A DNA stretch of 64,000 nt from Flavobacterium sp. LC2016-13 (GTDB taxonomy: Bacteria > Bacteroidota > Bacteroidia > Flavobacteriales > Flavobacteriaceae), in assembly GCF_009707955.1 (NCBI RefSeq), contig NZ_WMDQ01000001.1, positions 775,125 through 839,124 of the forward strand, in the 5' to 3' direction. The notes under the pieces are model-generated. The model made no database searches. It saw nothing but the letters and a program-made list of their open reading frames with translations, and had not been told where the DNA came from. A program made the translations under genes and the position numbers. Position 1 is the stretch's first letter, and the number at the start of each line of letters is the position of its first letter. Shown here piece by piece: positions 1-7,510 of this stretch.

Positions 1-2
1 TT

Positions 3-950
3 ACTCAACCTTTACCTCACGATACCGATGATCCTTCTATTTGGATACATCCAACTGATGCTTCAAAAAGTATTATTGTAGGGACAGATAAAGATACAGA
101 CGGTGGTTTATATGCTTTTGATTTAAAGGGAAAAATCGTTGCAAAATCAGAAGTTTTAAAACGCCCAAACAATGTTGATATCGCTTACGGATTGTTGATA
201 GATGGAAAAAAAACAGACATTGCTGTAACAACAGAAAGAGAAAGCAATAAAATAAGAATTTTTAGTTTGCCTGATTTAAAAGCTATTGATAATGGTGGAA
301 TTTCTGTTTTTGAAGGCGAAGCATTACGTGACCCAATGGGAATTGCTCTTTATACAAGAAAAAGCGATGGTAAAATTTTTGCTATTGTTGGAAGAAAATC
401 AGGACCTTCAGGAAGTTATTTATGGCAATATGAGCTTTCTGCATCAGAAAAATTTGCAACCGGAAAAGTGGTCAGAAAATTTGGTGCTTACAGCGGAAAA
501 AAAGAAATCGAAGCTATTGCAGTTGATAACGAATTAGGAACTGTTTTATACTGTGACGAACAATTTGGAATTAGAAAATACAACGCTGATCCTGCTTTAA
601 ATGATAATAAAGAAATCGCTCTTTTTGGAAAAACCGGTTTTAAAGCCGATAATGAAGGAATCGCGATTTATAAAAAAACAGATTCTACGGGATATATTTT
701 AGTATCTAACCAACAAGCAAATACTTTCATGGTTTATCCAAGAGAAGGTATAAACGGAAATCCTAACAATTATCCTTTATTAGCCGAAATTCCAACTTCG
801 ACAATTGAATGCGATGGTGCGGATGTAACCAACATTAATTTAGGTGGACCATACAAAAACGGGCTTTTTGTAGCCATGAGCAACGGAATGACTTTTCATT
901 ATTATGCCTGGGATTTGATTCAGAAACGTATTGATGAGGCCGGAAAATAG
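3..950 (+). CDS. Beta-propeller 3-phytase, 5' end cut by window
   Basis: Releases phosphate from phytate (myo-inositol hexakisphosphate); these enzymes are secreted or periplasmic and calcium dependent. The reading frame is open from base 3, so the gene begins before the window; the first ATG-like codons inside are not the real start. The visible part opens with DTDDPSIWIHP and then TDKDTDGGLYAFDLKG and RPNNVDI, which are typical of the first blades of the beta-propeller phytase family. Later NEGIAIY and ECDGADVTN fit the calcium-binding and closing blades. About 315 residues are visible against a family length near 350-400. It ends just before a 19-bp inverted repeat and the pckA terminator. 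Family assignment is confident; the substrate is taken from the family. Confidence 0.88.
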   Translation, partial: TQPLPHDTDDPSIWIHPTDASKSIIVGTDKDTDGGLYAFDLKGKIVAKSEVLKRPNNVDIAYGLLIDGKKTDIAVTTERESNKIRIFSLPDLKAIDNGGISVFEGEALRDPMGIALYTRKSDGKIFAIVGRKSGPSGSYLWQYELSASEKFATGKVVRKFGAYSGKKEIEAIAVDNELGTVLYCDEQFGIRKYNADPALNDNKEIALFGKTGFKADNEGIAIYKKTDSTGYILVSNQQANTFMVYPREGINGNPNNYPLLAEIPTSTIECDGADVTNINLGGPYKNGLFVAMSNGMTFHYYAWDLIQKRIDEAGK

Positions 951-960
951 TTATTTTCTT

Positions 961-1017
961 TGTTTCAAGTTTCAAGTTTAGTTTGAACTTGAAGCCTGAA
1001 ACTTGAAACTTGAAACA
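961..1017. repeat. Perfect inverted repeat between phytase and pckA
   Basis: A 19-bp arm at 961-979 (TGTTTCAAGTTTCAAGTTT) is the exact reverse complement of 999-1017, with a 19-base loop that itself carries another degenerate copy of the motif. It lies directly 3' of the phytase gene and is long enough to fold as an RNA hairpin, possibly serving as that gene's 3' end. Confidence 0.8.
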
Positions 1018-1019
1018 AA

Positions 1020-1052
1020 AAAAAAGCTGTTCATCACTGAACAGCTTTTTTA
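1020..1052. terminator. Bidirectional intrinsic terminator between phytase and pckA
   Basis: The stem AAAGCTGTTCA / TGAACAGCTTT is flanked by A-rich sequence on one side and T-rich sequence on the other, so it can end both the plus-strand phytase and the minus-strand pckA transcripts. Confidence 0.8.
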
Positions 1053-1073
1053 AATTTGAATTAGTAACTTCCC

Positions 1074-2678
1074 TTATTCTGTTTTTGGCGCACCAGCTAA
1101 AATTTCAGCATTGGCAAACTCTTCAAATTTGGCAAAATTAGCTTTAAATTTCTGAGCCAATTCGATTGCTTTTATATCATATAACGCAGGATCTTCCCAA
1201 GTATTTCGTGGATTCAAAATTTCGCTTGGAACATTTGGGCAAGATTGTGGTTTTGCAATTCCAAATACAGCATGATTTTTATATTCTACATTGTCTAATT
1301 CTCCATTTAATGCAGCAGTAATCATGGCACGGGTATATTTAAGTTTCATACGCGTTCCTGTTCCGTAAGCACCGCCTGTCCAACCAGTATTGATTAACCA
1401 AACTTTTACATCTGCATCTTTCATTTTCTTAGTCAGCATTTCAGCATAACGTGTTGGGTGCAAAGGCATAAATGGCGCACCAAAACATGCTGAAAAGTTA
1501 GGTTGTGGTTCTGTAACTCCAGCTTCAGTTCCGGCTACTTTTGCTGTATATCCTGAGATAAAATGGTAAGCTGCCTGACCTGGAGTTAGCTTTGAGATTG
1601 GAGGCAAAATTCCAAAAGAATCTGCCGTTAAAAAGAATATATTTTTAGGATTATGTCCAATAGACCCTGGTTGAATATTATCAATATGAGAAATTGGATA
1701 ACTTACACGTGTATTTTGCGTGATAGAAACATCGTCATAATCAACTTCTTTTGTTCCTGCTTTAAAAACTACATTTTCTAAAAGAGCTCCTTTTTTGATT
1801 GCTCTAAAAATGTCCGGTTCATTTTCTTCAGATAAATTAATCACTTTTGCATAACAACCACCTTCAAAATTAAAAACTGTATTTTCTGCAGTCCAGCCGT
1901 GTTCGTCGTCTCCAATTAATTTACGTTCAGGATCTGCAGATAAAGTTGTTTTTCCTGTTCCTGACAATCCAAAGAAAATAGCAGTATCTCCGGCTTCACC
2001 AACGTTAGCACTACAGTGCATTGGCAAAGTATTTTCAAAAACCGGTAAAATAAAATTCAGGGCCGAAAAAATTCCTTTTTTCATTTCCCCTGTATATCCT
2101 GTTCCGCCAATTAAGGCTACTTTTTTAGTAAAATCTAAAATCGCAAAATTAGACTGGCGTGTTCCGTCTACAGCAGGATCTGCCATAAAACTTGGTGCAC
2201 AAATAACAGTCCATTCCGGAGTAAAATTAGTTAACTCAGACTCCTCTGGTCTTAAAAACATATTGTAACAAAACAAATTCGACCAAGCCGTTTCTGTTAC
2301 GACACGAACATTTAATCTGTAATTTGCATCAGAGCAAACATAAGAATCACGAACGAAAACTTCTTTATTTGATAAAAACTGCGTTACCTTATTGTATAGT
2401 TTTTCAAAAGCTTCAGATGAAAACGGAATATTTACATTTCCCCACCAAACTTTGTCTTCTGTAATACTGTCTTTTACAATAAAACGATCTTGCGGAGAAC
2501 GCCCCGTAAACTCACCCGTATTAATTGCTAATGCTCCCGTAGAATTTTCAACACCTTGTCCTGATTGCACCGTAATCGCATGCAATTCGTCTGCTGATAA
2601 CTGATAGCGAACCTTGGCATTTTCAATTCCTAAATCTTTTAACGAAATCGATTGCGTGAAAAGTGTGTTAGTGTCCAT
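1074..2678 (-). CDS. pckA: ATP-dependent phosphoenolpyruvate carboxykinase
   Basis: Converts oxaloacetate plus ATP to phosphoenolpyruvate, CO2 and ADP: the cytosolic gateway to gluconeogenesis. At 534 residues it matches the normal ATP-type enzyme. Visible signatures are TGRSPQDRF near residue 59, the kinase P-loop GLSGTGKTT at 237-245, the following GDDEHGW metal-binding loop, and the C-terminal NTGWTGGAYGTGTRM segment. The start follows a short A-rich leader, and a hairpin terminator lies directly downstream at 1020-1052. It is single-gene by spacing, with about 200 bp to the upstream DUF423 gene. High confidence. Confidence 0.97.
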   Translation of the reverse strand: MDTNTLFTQSISLKDLGIENAKVRYQLSADELHAITVQSGQGVENSTGALAINTGEFTGRSPQDRFIVKDSITEDKVWWGNVNIPFSSEAFEKLYNKVTQFLSNKEVFVRDSYVCSDANYRLNVRVVTETAWSNLFCYNMFLRPEESELTNFTPEWTVICAPSFMADPAVDGTRQSNFAILDFTKKVALIGGTGYTGEMKKGIFSALNFILPVFENTLPMHCSANVGEAGDTAIFFGLSGTGKTTLSADPERKLIGDDEHGWTAENTVFNFEGGCYAKVINLSEENEPDIFRAIKKGALLENVVFKAGTKEVDYDDVSITQNTRVSYPISHIDNIQPGSIGHNPKNIFFLTADSFGILPPISKLTPGQAAYHFISGYTAKVAGTEAGVTEPQPNFSACFGAPFMPLHPTRYAEMLTKKMKDADVKVWLINTGWTGGAYGTGTRMKLKYTRAMITAALNGELDNVEYKNHAVFGIAKPQSCPNVPSEILNPRNTWEDPALYDIKAIELAQKFKANFAKFEEFANAEILAGAPKTE

Positions 2679-2884
2679 AAATTTGTTGTTGTGTATGTTT
2701 TATTTTTTTGAGTGAAAAACATATTAAACTTTGATTTTTAAGCTCTTACTCTTAAATTCATGAATTGTTATATTTTTTACCAATACAGATAAAATCCAAT
2801 AAAAATTCACATAACCAATGTTATATGTTATTTATGAGACAAAATTAAAGATTAATTTTTAGATAGAATTTTTTATTCTGTATT

Positions 2885-3271
2885 TTATGATTTTTGCTTC
2901 AAAATACTAACGAATAATGCCAGCCAACCAAGAATTAATAGAAATCCTCCCAAAGGTGTTGCGAATACGATAATTTTAGAGTCAAAAACAGTAATGTTTT
3001 TTGTAGCCAACAAATAGATCGATCCACTAAATAAAATTACCCCTGCTACAATTAAATTATAGATTGTTTTTAAAGTTTTTAAAGAAAATTCTTTTCTGGT
3101 TGAAAGAAAAAGTAAAAAGAGTGCATGATACATTTGATAACGAACTCCGGTTTCAAAAGTAACCAGTTGCTCTACAGATAACCATTTCTTTAGTAAATGT
3201 GCTCCAAAAGCCCCTAAAATAATAGCTAACATTCCAATAAAGGCACCTGTAAGGATAATTCTTCTTTTCAT
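2885..3271 (-). CDS. DUF423 family small membrane protein
   Basis: A 128-residue protein with about four hydrophobic helices. The pattern GAFGAHLLKK near residues 21-30 and RYQMYHAL near 44-51 is typical of the DUF423 (YgdD-like) inner-membrane family, whose function is not established. Length is normal for the family. It stands alone on the minus strand, divergent from the saccharopine dehydrogenase-like gene across a 190-bp promoter region. Confidence 0.85.
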   Translation of the reverse strand: MKRRIILTGAFIGMLAIILGAFGAHLLKKWLSVEQLVTFETGVRYQMYHALFLLFLSTRKEFSLKTLKTIYNLIVAGVILFSGSIYLLATKNITVFDSKIIVFATPLGGFLLILGWLALFVSILKQKS

Positions 3272-3416
3272 AATTTTCTATACTTTCAATTTGAAAACAA
3301 AAATACTTCAAAGTATTTAAAAAGCATTTTACTTTCTAAAAATCTTTTCAGGAAAAGGAAATCTTTATGTTTTTACCTGAAATAAAAAACATTTCATTTT
3401 TTTAAAACATTTCTAT

Positions 3417-3446
3417 TGTTATATTTATAACATTTTAATACATTTG
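3417..3446 (+). promoter_or_regulatory. Bacteroidota-type promoter for the saccharopine dehydrogenase-like gene
   Basis: TTG at 3417-3419 and TACATTTG at 3439-3446 are 19 bases apart, matching the flavobacterial TTG / TAnnTTTG promoter pattern. The start codon is 17 bases downstream. Confidence 0.6.
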
Positions 3447-3463
3447 TGTTATATATTTAAAAT

Positions 3464-4828
3464 ATGAGAAGCGTTTTAATTATCGGAGCCGGAAGATCTG
3501 CATCTTCATTGATACGTTATTTACTATCAAAATCAGAAAGTGAAAATTTACATCTTGTTGTAGCCGATTTATCTTTGGCTTTAGCCGAGAAAAAAACACA
3601 AAAACATCCAAACGCAACTCCTATTGCTTTAAATATTTTTGATACCAAAGAAAGAAAGTCGGCTATAGAAAAAGCGTCGATTGTTATTTCGATGTTGCCG
3701 GCACATTTGCATATCGAGATTGCAAAAGATTGTTTAGAATTTAAAAAACATCTTGTTACAGCTTCATATATAAGTGATGCCATGCAGGCTCTTGATGAAG
3801 AAGCGAAGCAGAACAATTTAATTTTCATGAATGAAATTGGTCTCGATCCGGGAATCGATCACATGAGCGCCATGAAAGTAATTGATGAAATTAGGGCTAA
3901 AGGCGGCAATATGCTTCTTTTTGAATCTTTTTGCGGCGGACTTGTAGCTCCGGAATGTGATAATAATTTGTGGAATTATAAATTTACCTGGGCGCCACGA
4001 AATGTGGTTTTAGCAGGACAAGGCGGCGCTGCAAAATTTGTTCAGGAAGGCACTTATAAATATATTCCGTACGGAACTGTTTTTCGCAGAACTGAGTTTC
4101 TGGAAGTTGAAGATTACGGAAAATTTGAAGCATACTCGAACCGCGATTCGCTTAAATACCGTTCTATTTATGGTTTAGATGATATTCTGACTTTATATAG
4201 AGGAACAATCAGGAGAGTTGGTTTTTCGAAAGCCTGGAATATGTTTGTTCAACTTGGTATGACTGATGATAGTTATATTATGGAGGATTCTGAAAACATG
4301 AGTTATCGTCAGTTTACGAATTCATTTTTGCCTTATCATCCAACAGATTCTGTGGAAATTAAAACACGTTTGATCTTAAAAATTGATCAGGACGATATTA
4401 TGTGGGACAAACTTTTAGAACTGGATTTATTCAATCCCGATAAAAAAGTGAATTTGCCCAACGCAACGCCTGCTCAAATATTAGAAAAAATACTTTCTGA
4501 TAGCTGGACGCTTGAACCTGATGATAAAGATATGATTGTGATGTACCATAAGTTTGGTTATGAACTAAATGGTAAAAAAGCACAAATTGACTCTAAAATG
4601 GTTTGCATTGGCGATGATCAAACTTATACTGCAATGGCTAAAACGGTTGGCTTACCGGTTGCTATGGCAACTTTGCTGATTTTAAATAAAAAAATAACAA
4701 CTCCGGGCGTACAACTTCCGATAAATAAAGAAGTGTATTTGCCAATTTTAAAAGAGTTAGAAGAATATGGGGTAATTTTTAACGAGCAAACCGTTCCCTA
4801 TTTTGGTTACAATCCGGACCTTTTTTAG
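3464..4828 (+). CDS. Saccharopine dehydrogenase-like oxidoreductase
   Basis: NAD(P)-binding oxidoreductase of the saccharopine dehydrogenase (LYS9-like) family, normally acting between glutamate, aminoadipate semialdehyde and saccharopine in lysine metabolism. The N-terminus has a Rossmann fingerprint, VLIIGAGRSASSL, followed by ISMLPAHLH and the family's EIGLDPGIDHMSAM near residues 125-138. The C-terminal half carries the SFCGGLVAPE and TTPGVQLP segments. The 454-residue length is usual. The exact in-vivo substrate cannot be read from the sequence; lysine degradation is the family-based guess. A good promoter precedes it and a strong terminator follows at 4886. Confidence 0.85.
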   Translation: MRSVLIIGAGRSASSLIRYLLSKSESENLHLVVADLSLALAEKKTQKHPNATPIALNIFDTKERKSAIEKASIVISMLPAHLHIEIAKDCLEFKKHLVTASYISDAMQALDEEAKQNNLIFMNEIGLDPGIDHMSAMKVIDEIRAKGGNMLLFESFCGGLVAPECDNNLWNYKFTWAPRNVVLAGQGGAAKFVQEGTYKYIPYGTVFRRTEFLEVEDYGKFEAYSNRDSLKYRSIYGLDDILTLYRGTIRRVGFSKAWNMFVQLGMTDDSYIMEDSENMSYRQFTNSFLPYHPTDSVEIKTRLILKIDQDDIMWDKLLELDLFNPDKKVNLPNATPAQILEKILSDSWTLEPDDKDMIVMYHKFGYELNGKKAQIDSKMVCIGDDQTYTAMAKTVGLPVAMATLLILNKKITTPGVQLPINKEVYLPILKELEEYGVIFNEQTVPYFGYNPDLF

Positions 4829-4885
4829 TTCTGATTTAGTTTTTTTTTGAGAATTTTTTTGAGAATTTTTTTTAGTTTTTAATTT

Positions 4886-4917
4886 ATCCGCTTCATTTAG
4901 ATGAAGCGGATTTTTTT
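4886..4917 (+). terminator. Intrinsic terminator after the saccharopine dehydrogenase-like gene
   Basis: An 11-bp stem ATCCGCTTCAT / ATGAAGCGGAT closes a TTAG loop and is followed by a run of seven T. Confidence 0.9.
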
Positions 4918-4993
4918 ATTTTTTTTAAACACAATAGAAATACGATATTTTACTTTTACAGAAACAAAAAAAATTCCCCTACTTCCTGTAAGC

Positions 4994-5668
4994 CTAATTA
5001 AGCTCCGAAATAGTAAAAGGTAAAGTATAATCAGCCGCAACTATTTCACCATGTATTTCTCCGGGAATCCATTTTTTAGACAATTTCAAAACCCTTATTA
5101 ATTCCTGACCTGTACCATAACCTAAATCTCTCAAAACTCTAAAATCTGTCAAAGAACCATCTTCTCTTATTATAAAATTGACATATATTTTTCCTTTCAA
5201 CAAAACACCATCCGGAGTTTCAGGAACTTTAAAAGAATTTCTTAAAGATGCGTAAAGTATTTCCAGTCCATCTGAAGGCATTGGCTTTACCGTTAGAAAG
5301 GAATTTATATATACTCCATTTACAGTACCTGCAGCTCTTTTAATTTTATAAATATCAATTTCTACAACATTAGGCCCTCCATCTTTAATCTTTTTATCAA
5401 TTTGTTGTCTTGAATACAATTCTCTTTTACTAAGACTTTCTATCTCTTCATTAAAAACATTATCGAGCGTTTTTATTTCTCTGTCTGTCAAGTCTGCGAA
5501 TTTCTTTTCGACAGCAGTATTCCCTTTTTCATCTAAAATTTTAAAAGTTGTCTTAACATAATAAGACTTTAATATCTGTTTCTCCTGCGAAAGACTTTTA
5601 AGACTAAACAAGAAAATCAAAATTAAAATCATCTTGATCCTAAACCCTGAACTAATTTTCACAATCAT
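4994..5668 (-). CDS. Secreted protein with TonB C-terminal-like domain
   Basis: A 224-residue protein with a hydrophobic N-terminal segment (ILILIFLFSLKSLSQ) that reads as a signal peptide. A second Met at residue 13 (5632) could be the true start and gives a more standard signal. The last 80 residues, with GKIYVNFIIREDGSLTDFRV and the ending DYTLPFTIS, resemble the TonB C-terminal fold found in many Bacteroidota energy-transducer-like proteins, but no transmembrane-plus-proline linker is present. Role unknown: a periplasmic partner of a receptor, or simply a TonB-C-like fold. It stands alone. Confidence 0.6.
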   Translation of the reverse strand: MIVKISSGFRIKMILILIFLFSLKSLSQEKQILKSYYVKTTFKILDEKGNTAVEKKFADLTDREIKTLDNVFNEEIESLSKRELYSRQQIDKKIKDGGPNVVEIDIYKIKRAAGTVNGVYINSFLTVKPMPSDGLEILYASLRNSFKVPETPDGVLLKGKIYVNFIIREDGSLTDFRVLRDLGYGTGQELIRVLKLSKKWIPGEIHGEIVAADYTLPFTISELN

Positions 5669-5733
5669 AAAAAGACTTTTTAGTTATTTTCAATTAAAAA
5701 TACTAGATTAAAATTAAATTCTTCCATAAAAAA

Positions 5734-5757
5734 ATCCGCTCATTTCTGAACGGATTT
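5734..5757 (-). terminator. Intrinsic terminator after the M20 dipeptidase
   Basis: The stem AATCCG(C)TCA / TGAACGGATT carries a run of seven bases that become T on the minus strand. It lies 50 bp beyond the dipeptidase stop codon. Confidence 0.75.
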
Positions 5758-5806
5758 AATATTATTTCAAATAAAAATTTGTGTCTTAATGACTTCGTGG
5801 CAAACC

Positions 5807-7195
5807 TTACTTACTTAACTCTACAAAATACTTGTAAAACAACGGAATAGTTTCGATTCCTTTTAAGTAATTAAAGATTCCGAAATGTTCGTTTGGCGAG
5901 TGAATTGCATCGCTATCCAAACCAAATCCCATAAGGATTGTTTTGCTTTTTAATTCTTTCTCAAACAACGCTACAATTGGAATACTTCCTCCTGAACGAA
6001 CCGGAATTGCCGGAACTCCAAAAGTTTCTGTATACGCCATATTTGCTGCTTTGTAACCAATACTATCAATTGGCGTTACATAACCTTGACCTCCGTGATG
6101 CGGCGTTACTTTTACGGTAACTCCAGCCGGAGCAATGCTTATAAAATGTTTTGTAAAAAGATCTGTGATTTCATGCCAATCCTGATTTGGAACCAAACGC
6201 ATTGAAATTTTAGCAAAAGCTTTGCTAGCAATAACCGTTTTTGCACCTTCACCCTGATATCCGCCCCAAATTCCGTTTACGTCTAATGTCGGACGAATTG
6301 AGTTACGTTCGTTGGTTAAATATCCTTTTTCGCCATAAACATCGTTTAAAGCTAAAGCATTTTTATATTTTTCTAAACTAAAAGGCGCTTTTGCCATTTC
6401 GGCTCTTTCATCTGCAGATAATTCCTGAACTTTGTCGTAGAAACCAGGAATCGTAATATGATTGTCTTCATCGTGAAGTGAAGCGATCATTTTTGCCAGA
6501 ATATTAATTGGGTTCGCCACTGCTCCACCATATAAACCAGAATGTAAATCACGGTTTGGTCCTGTAACTTCTACCTCAACATAACTCAAACCACGTAAAC
6601 CTGTCGTAATCGAAGGTTGTTGGTTAGAAATCATTCCCGTATCTGAAATTAAAATAACATCATTTTTTAGTTTTTCCTGATTGCGTTCTACGAACCATGC
6701 TAAACTTGCAGAACCTACTTCTTCTTCACCTTCAATCATGAATTTTACATTACAAGGCAACGTATTGCTTTGCACCATATATTCTAATGCTTTTACGTGC
6801 ATGTACATTTGTCCTTTGTCATCGCAGGCACCACGAGCGAAAATTGCTCCTTCGGGGTGAATATCGGTAGTTTTAATAACAGGTTCAAATGGTGGCGATG
6901 TCCATAATTCCATTGGGTCTGGTGGTTGAACATCATAATGTCCGTAAACTAAAACCGTAGGTAAATTTGGGTCGATTATTTTCTCTCCATAAATAATTGG
7001 ATAGCCCGGAGTATCGCAAGTTTCGACAAAATCGCAGCCTGCTTTTGATAAACTTTCTTTTACAGCCTCTGCAGTATCGATAACATCTTGCGAATATGCA
7101 GTGTCAGCACTTACCGACGGAATTTTTAATAATTCGATCAATTCATTGATAAACCGATCTTTATGTTGTTGAACGTACGACTTTATATTTTCCAT
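5807..7195 (-). CDS. M20 family dipeptidase (carnosinase-like)
   Basis: Cytosolic zinc-dependent dipeptidase of the M20/CNDP group, cleaving dipeptides or similar small substrates. The metal ligands and catalytic residues are visible: H86 in GHYDVQP, D125 in GACDDKG, catalytic E158 and ligand E159 in EGEEEVGS, and a C-terminal His in DAIHSPNEH. The lid/dimerisation domain lies between, about residues 190-390. The 462-residue length is normal. The gene is alone, with its own terminator, and its start lies about 110 bp from the divergent tRNA-Leu gene. Confidence 0.9.
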   Translation of the reverse strand: MENIKSYVQQHKDRFINELIELLKIPSVSADTAYSQDVIDTAEAVKESLSKAGCDFVETCDTPGYPIIYGEKIIDPNLPTVLVYGHYDVQPPDPMELWTSPPFEPVIKTTDIHPEGAIFARGACDDKGQMYMHVKALEYMVQSNTLPCNVKFMIEGEEEVGSASLAWFVERNQEKLKNDVILISDTGMISNQQPSITTGLRGLSYVEVEVTGPNRDLHSGLYGGAVANPINILAKMIASLHDEDNHITIPGFYDKVQELSADERAEMAKAPFSLEKYKNALALNDVYGEKGYLTNERNSIRPTLDVNGIWGGYQGEGAKTVIASKAFAKISMRLVPNQDWHEITDLFTKHFISIAPAGVTVKVTPHHGGQGYVTPIDSIGYKAANMAYTETFGVPAIPVRSGGSIPIVALFEKELKSKTILMGFGLDSDAIHSPNEHFGIFNYLKGIETIPLFYKYFVELSK

Positions 7196-7260
7196 TTAAA
7201 TTATTTTTATAGAAATTCAAAAATACAAAAAAGAGAATTAATATTTTTTTGAAAATTTTC

Positions 7261-7290
7261 TTTGAATATTCGAAAGTATGCTTATCTTTG
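7261..7290 (+). promoter_or_regulatory. Promoter of tRNA-Leu
   Basis: TTTG at 7261-7264 and TATCTTTG at 7283-7290 fit the flavobacterial -33/-7 pattern; the tRNA begins 13 bases after the -7 box. Confidence 0.65.
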
Positions 7291-7303
7291 CACCCACAAT
7301 TGA

Positions 7304-7385
7304 GCGGATATGGTGAAATTGGTAGACATGCCAGACTTAGGATCTGGTGCCGCAAGGCGTGTAGGTTCGAGTCCTATTATCCGCA
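7304..7385 (+). tRNA. tRNA-Leu (anticodon TAG)
   Basis: The acceptor stem GCGGATA pairs with TATCCGC at the 3' end, followed by discriminator A; CCA is not encoded. The anticodon stem CCAGA/TCTGG encloses the loop CTTAGGA with anticodon TAG, which reads CTA. The variable arm (TGCCGCAAGGCGT) and TTCGAGT T-loop fit a class II leucine tRNA. It marks the left edge of an accessory stretch, but no integrase and no repeated tRNA 3' end were found downstream. Confidence 0.95.
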
Positions 7386-7387
7386 CG

Positions 7388-7420
7388 AAAAAAGCTTCTG
7401 AGAAATCAGAAGCTTTTTTG
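7388..7420 (+). terminator. Intrinsic terminator after tRNA-Leu
   Basis: The stem AAAAGCTTCTGA / TCAGAAGCTTTT encloses GAAA and is followed by T residues. Confidence 0.9.
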
Positions 7421-7510
7421 TTTTTACTGCATTTTACTTTGTCATTTTTATTTTACAAAGCATAAGATTGGTTATTAATTTTTATATTTATAATCAATTC
7501 TAGCCACAAA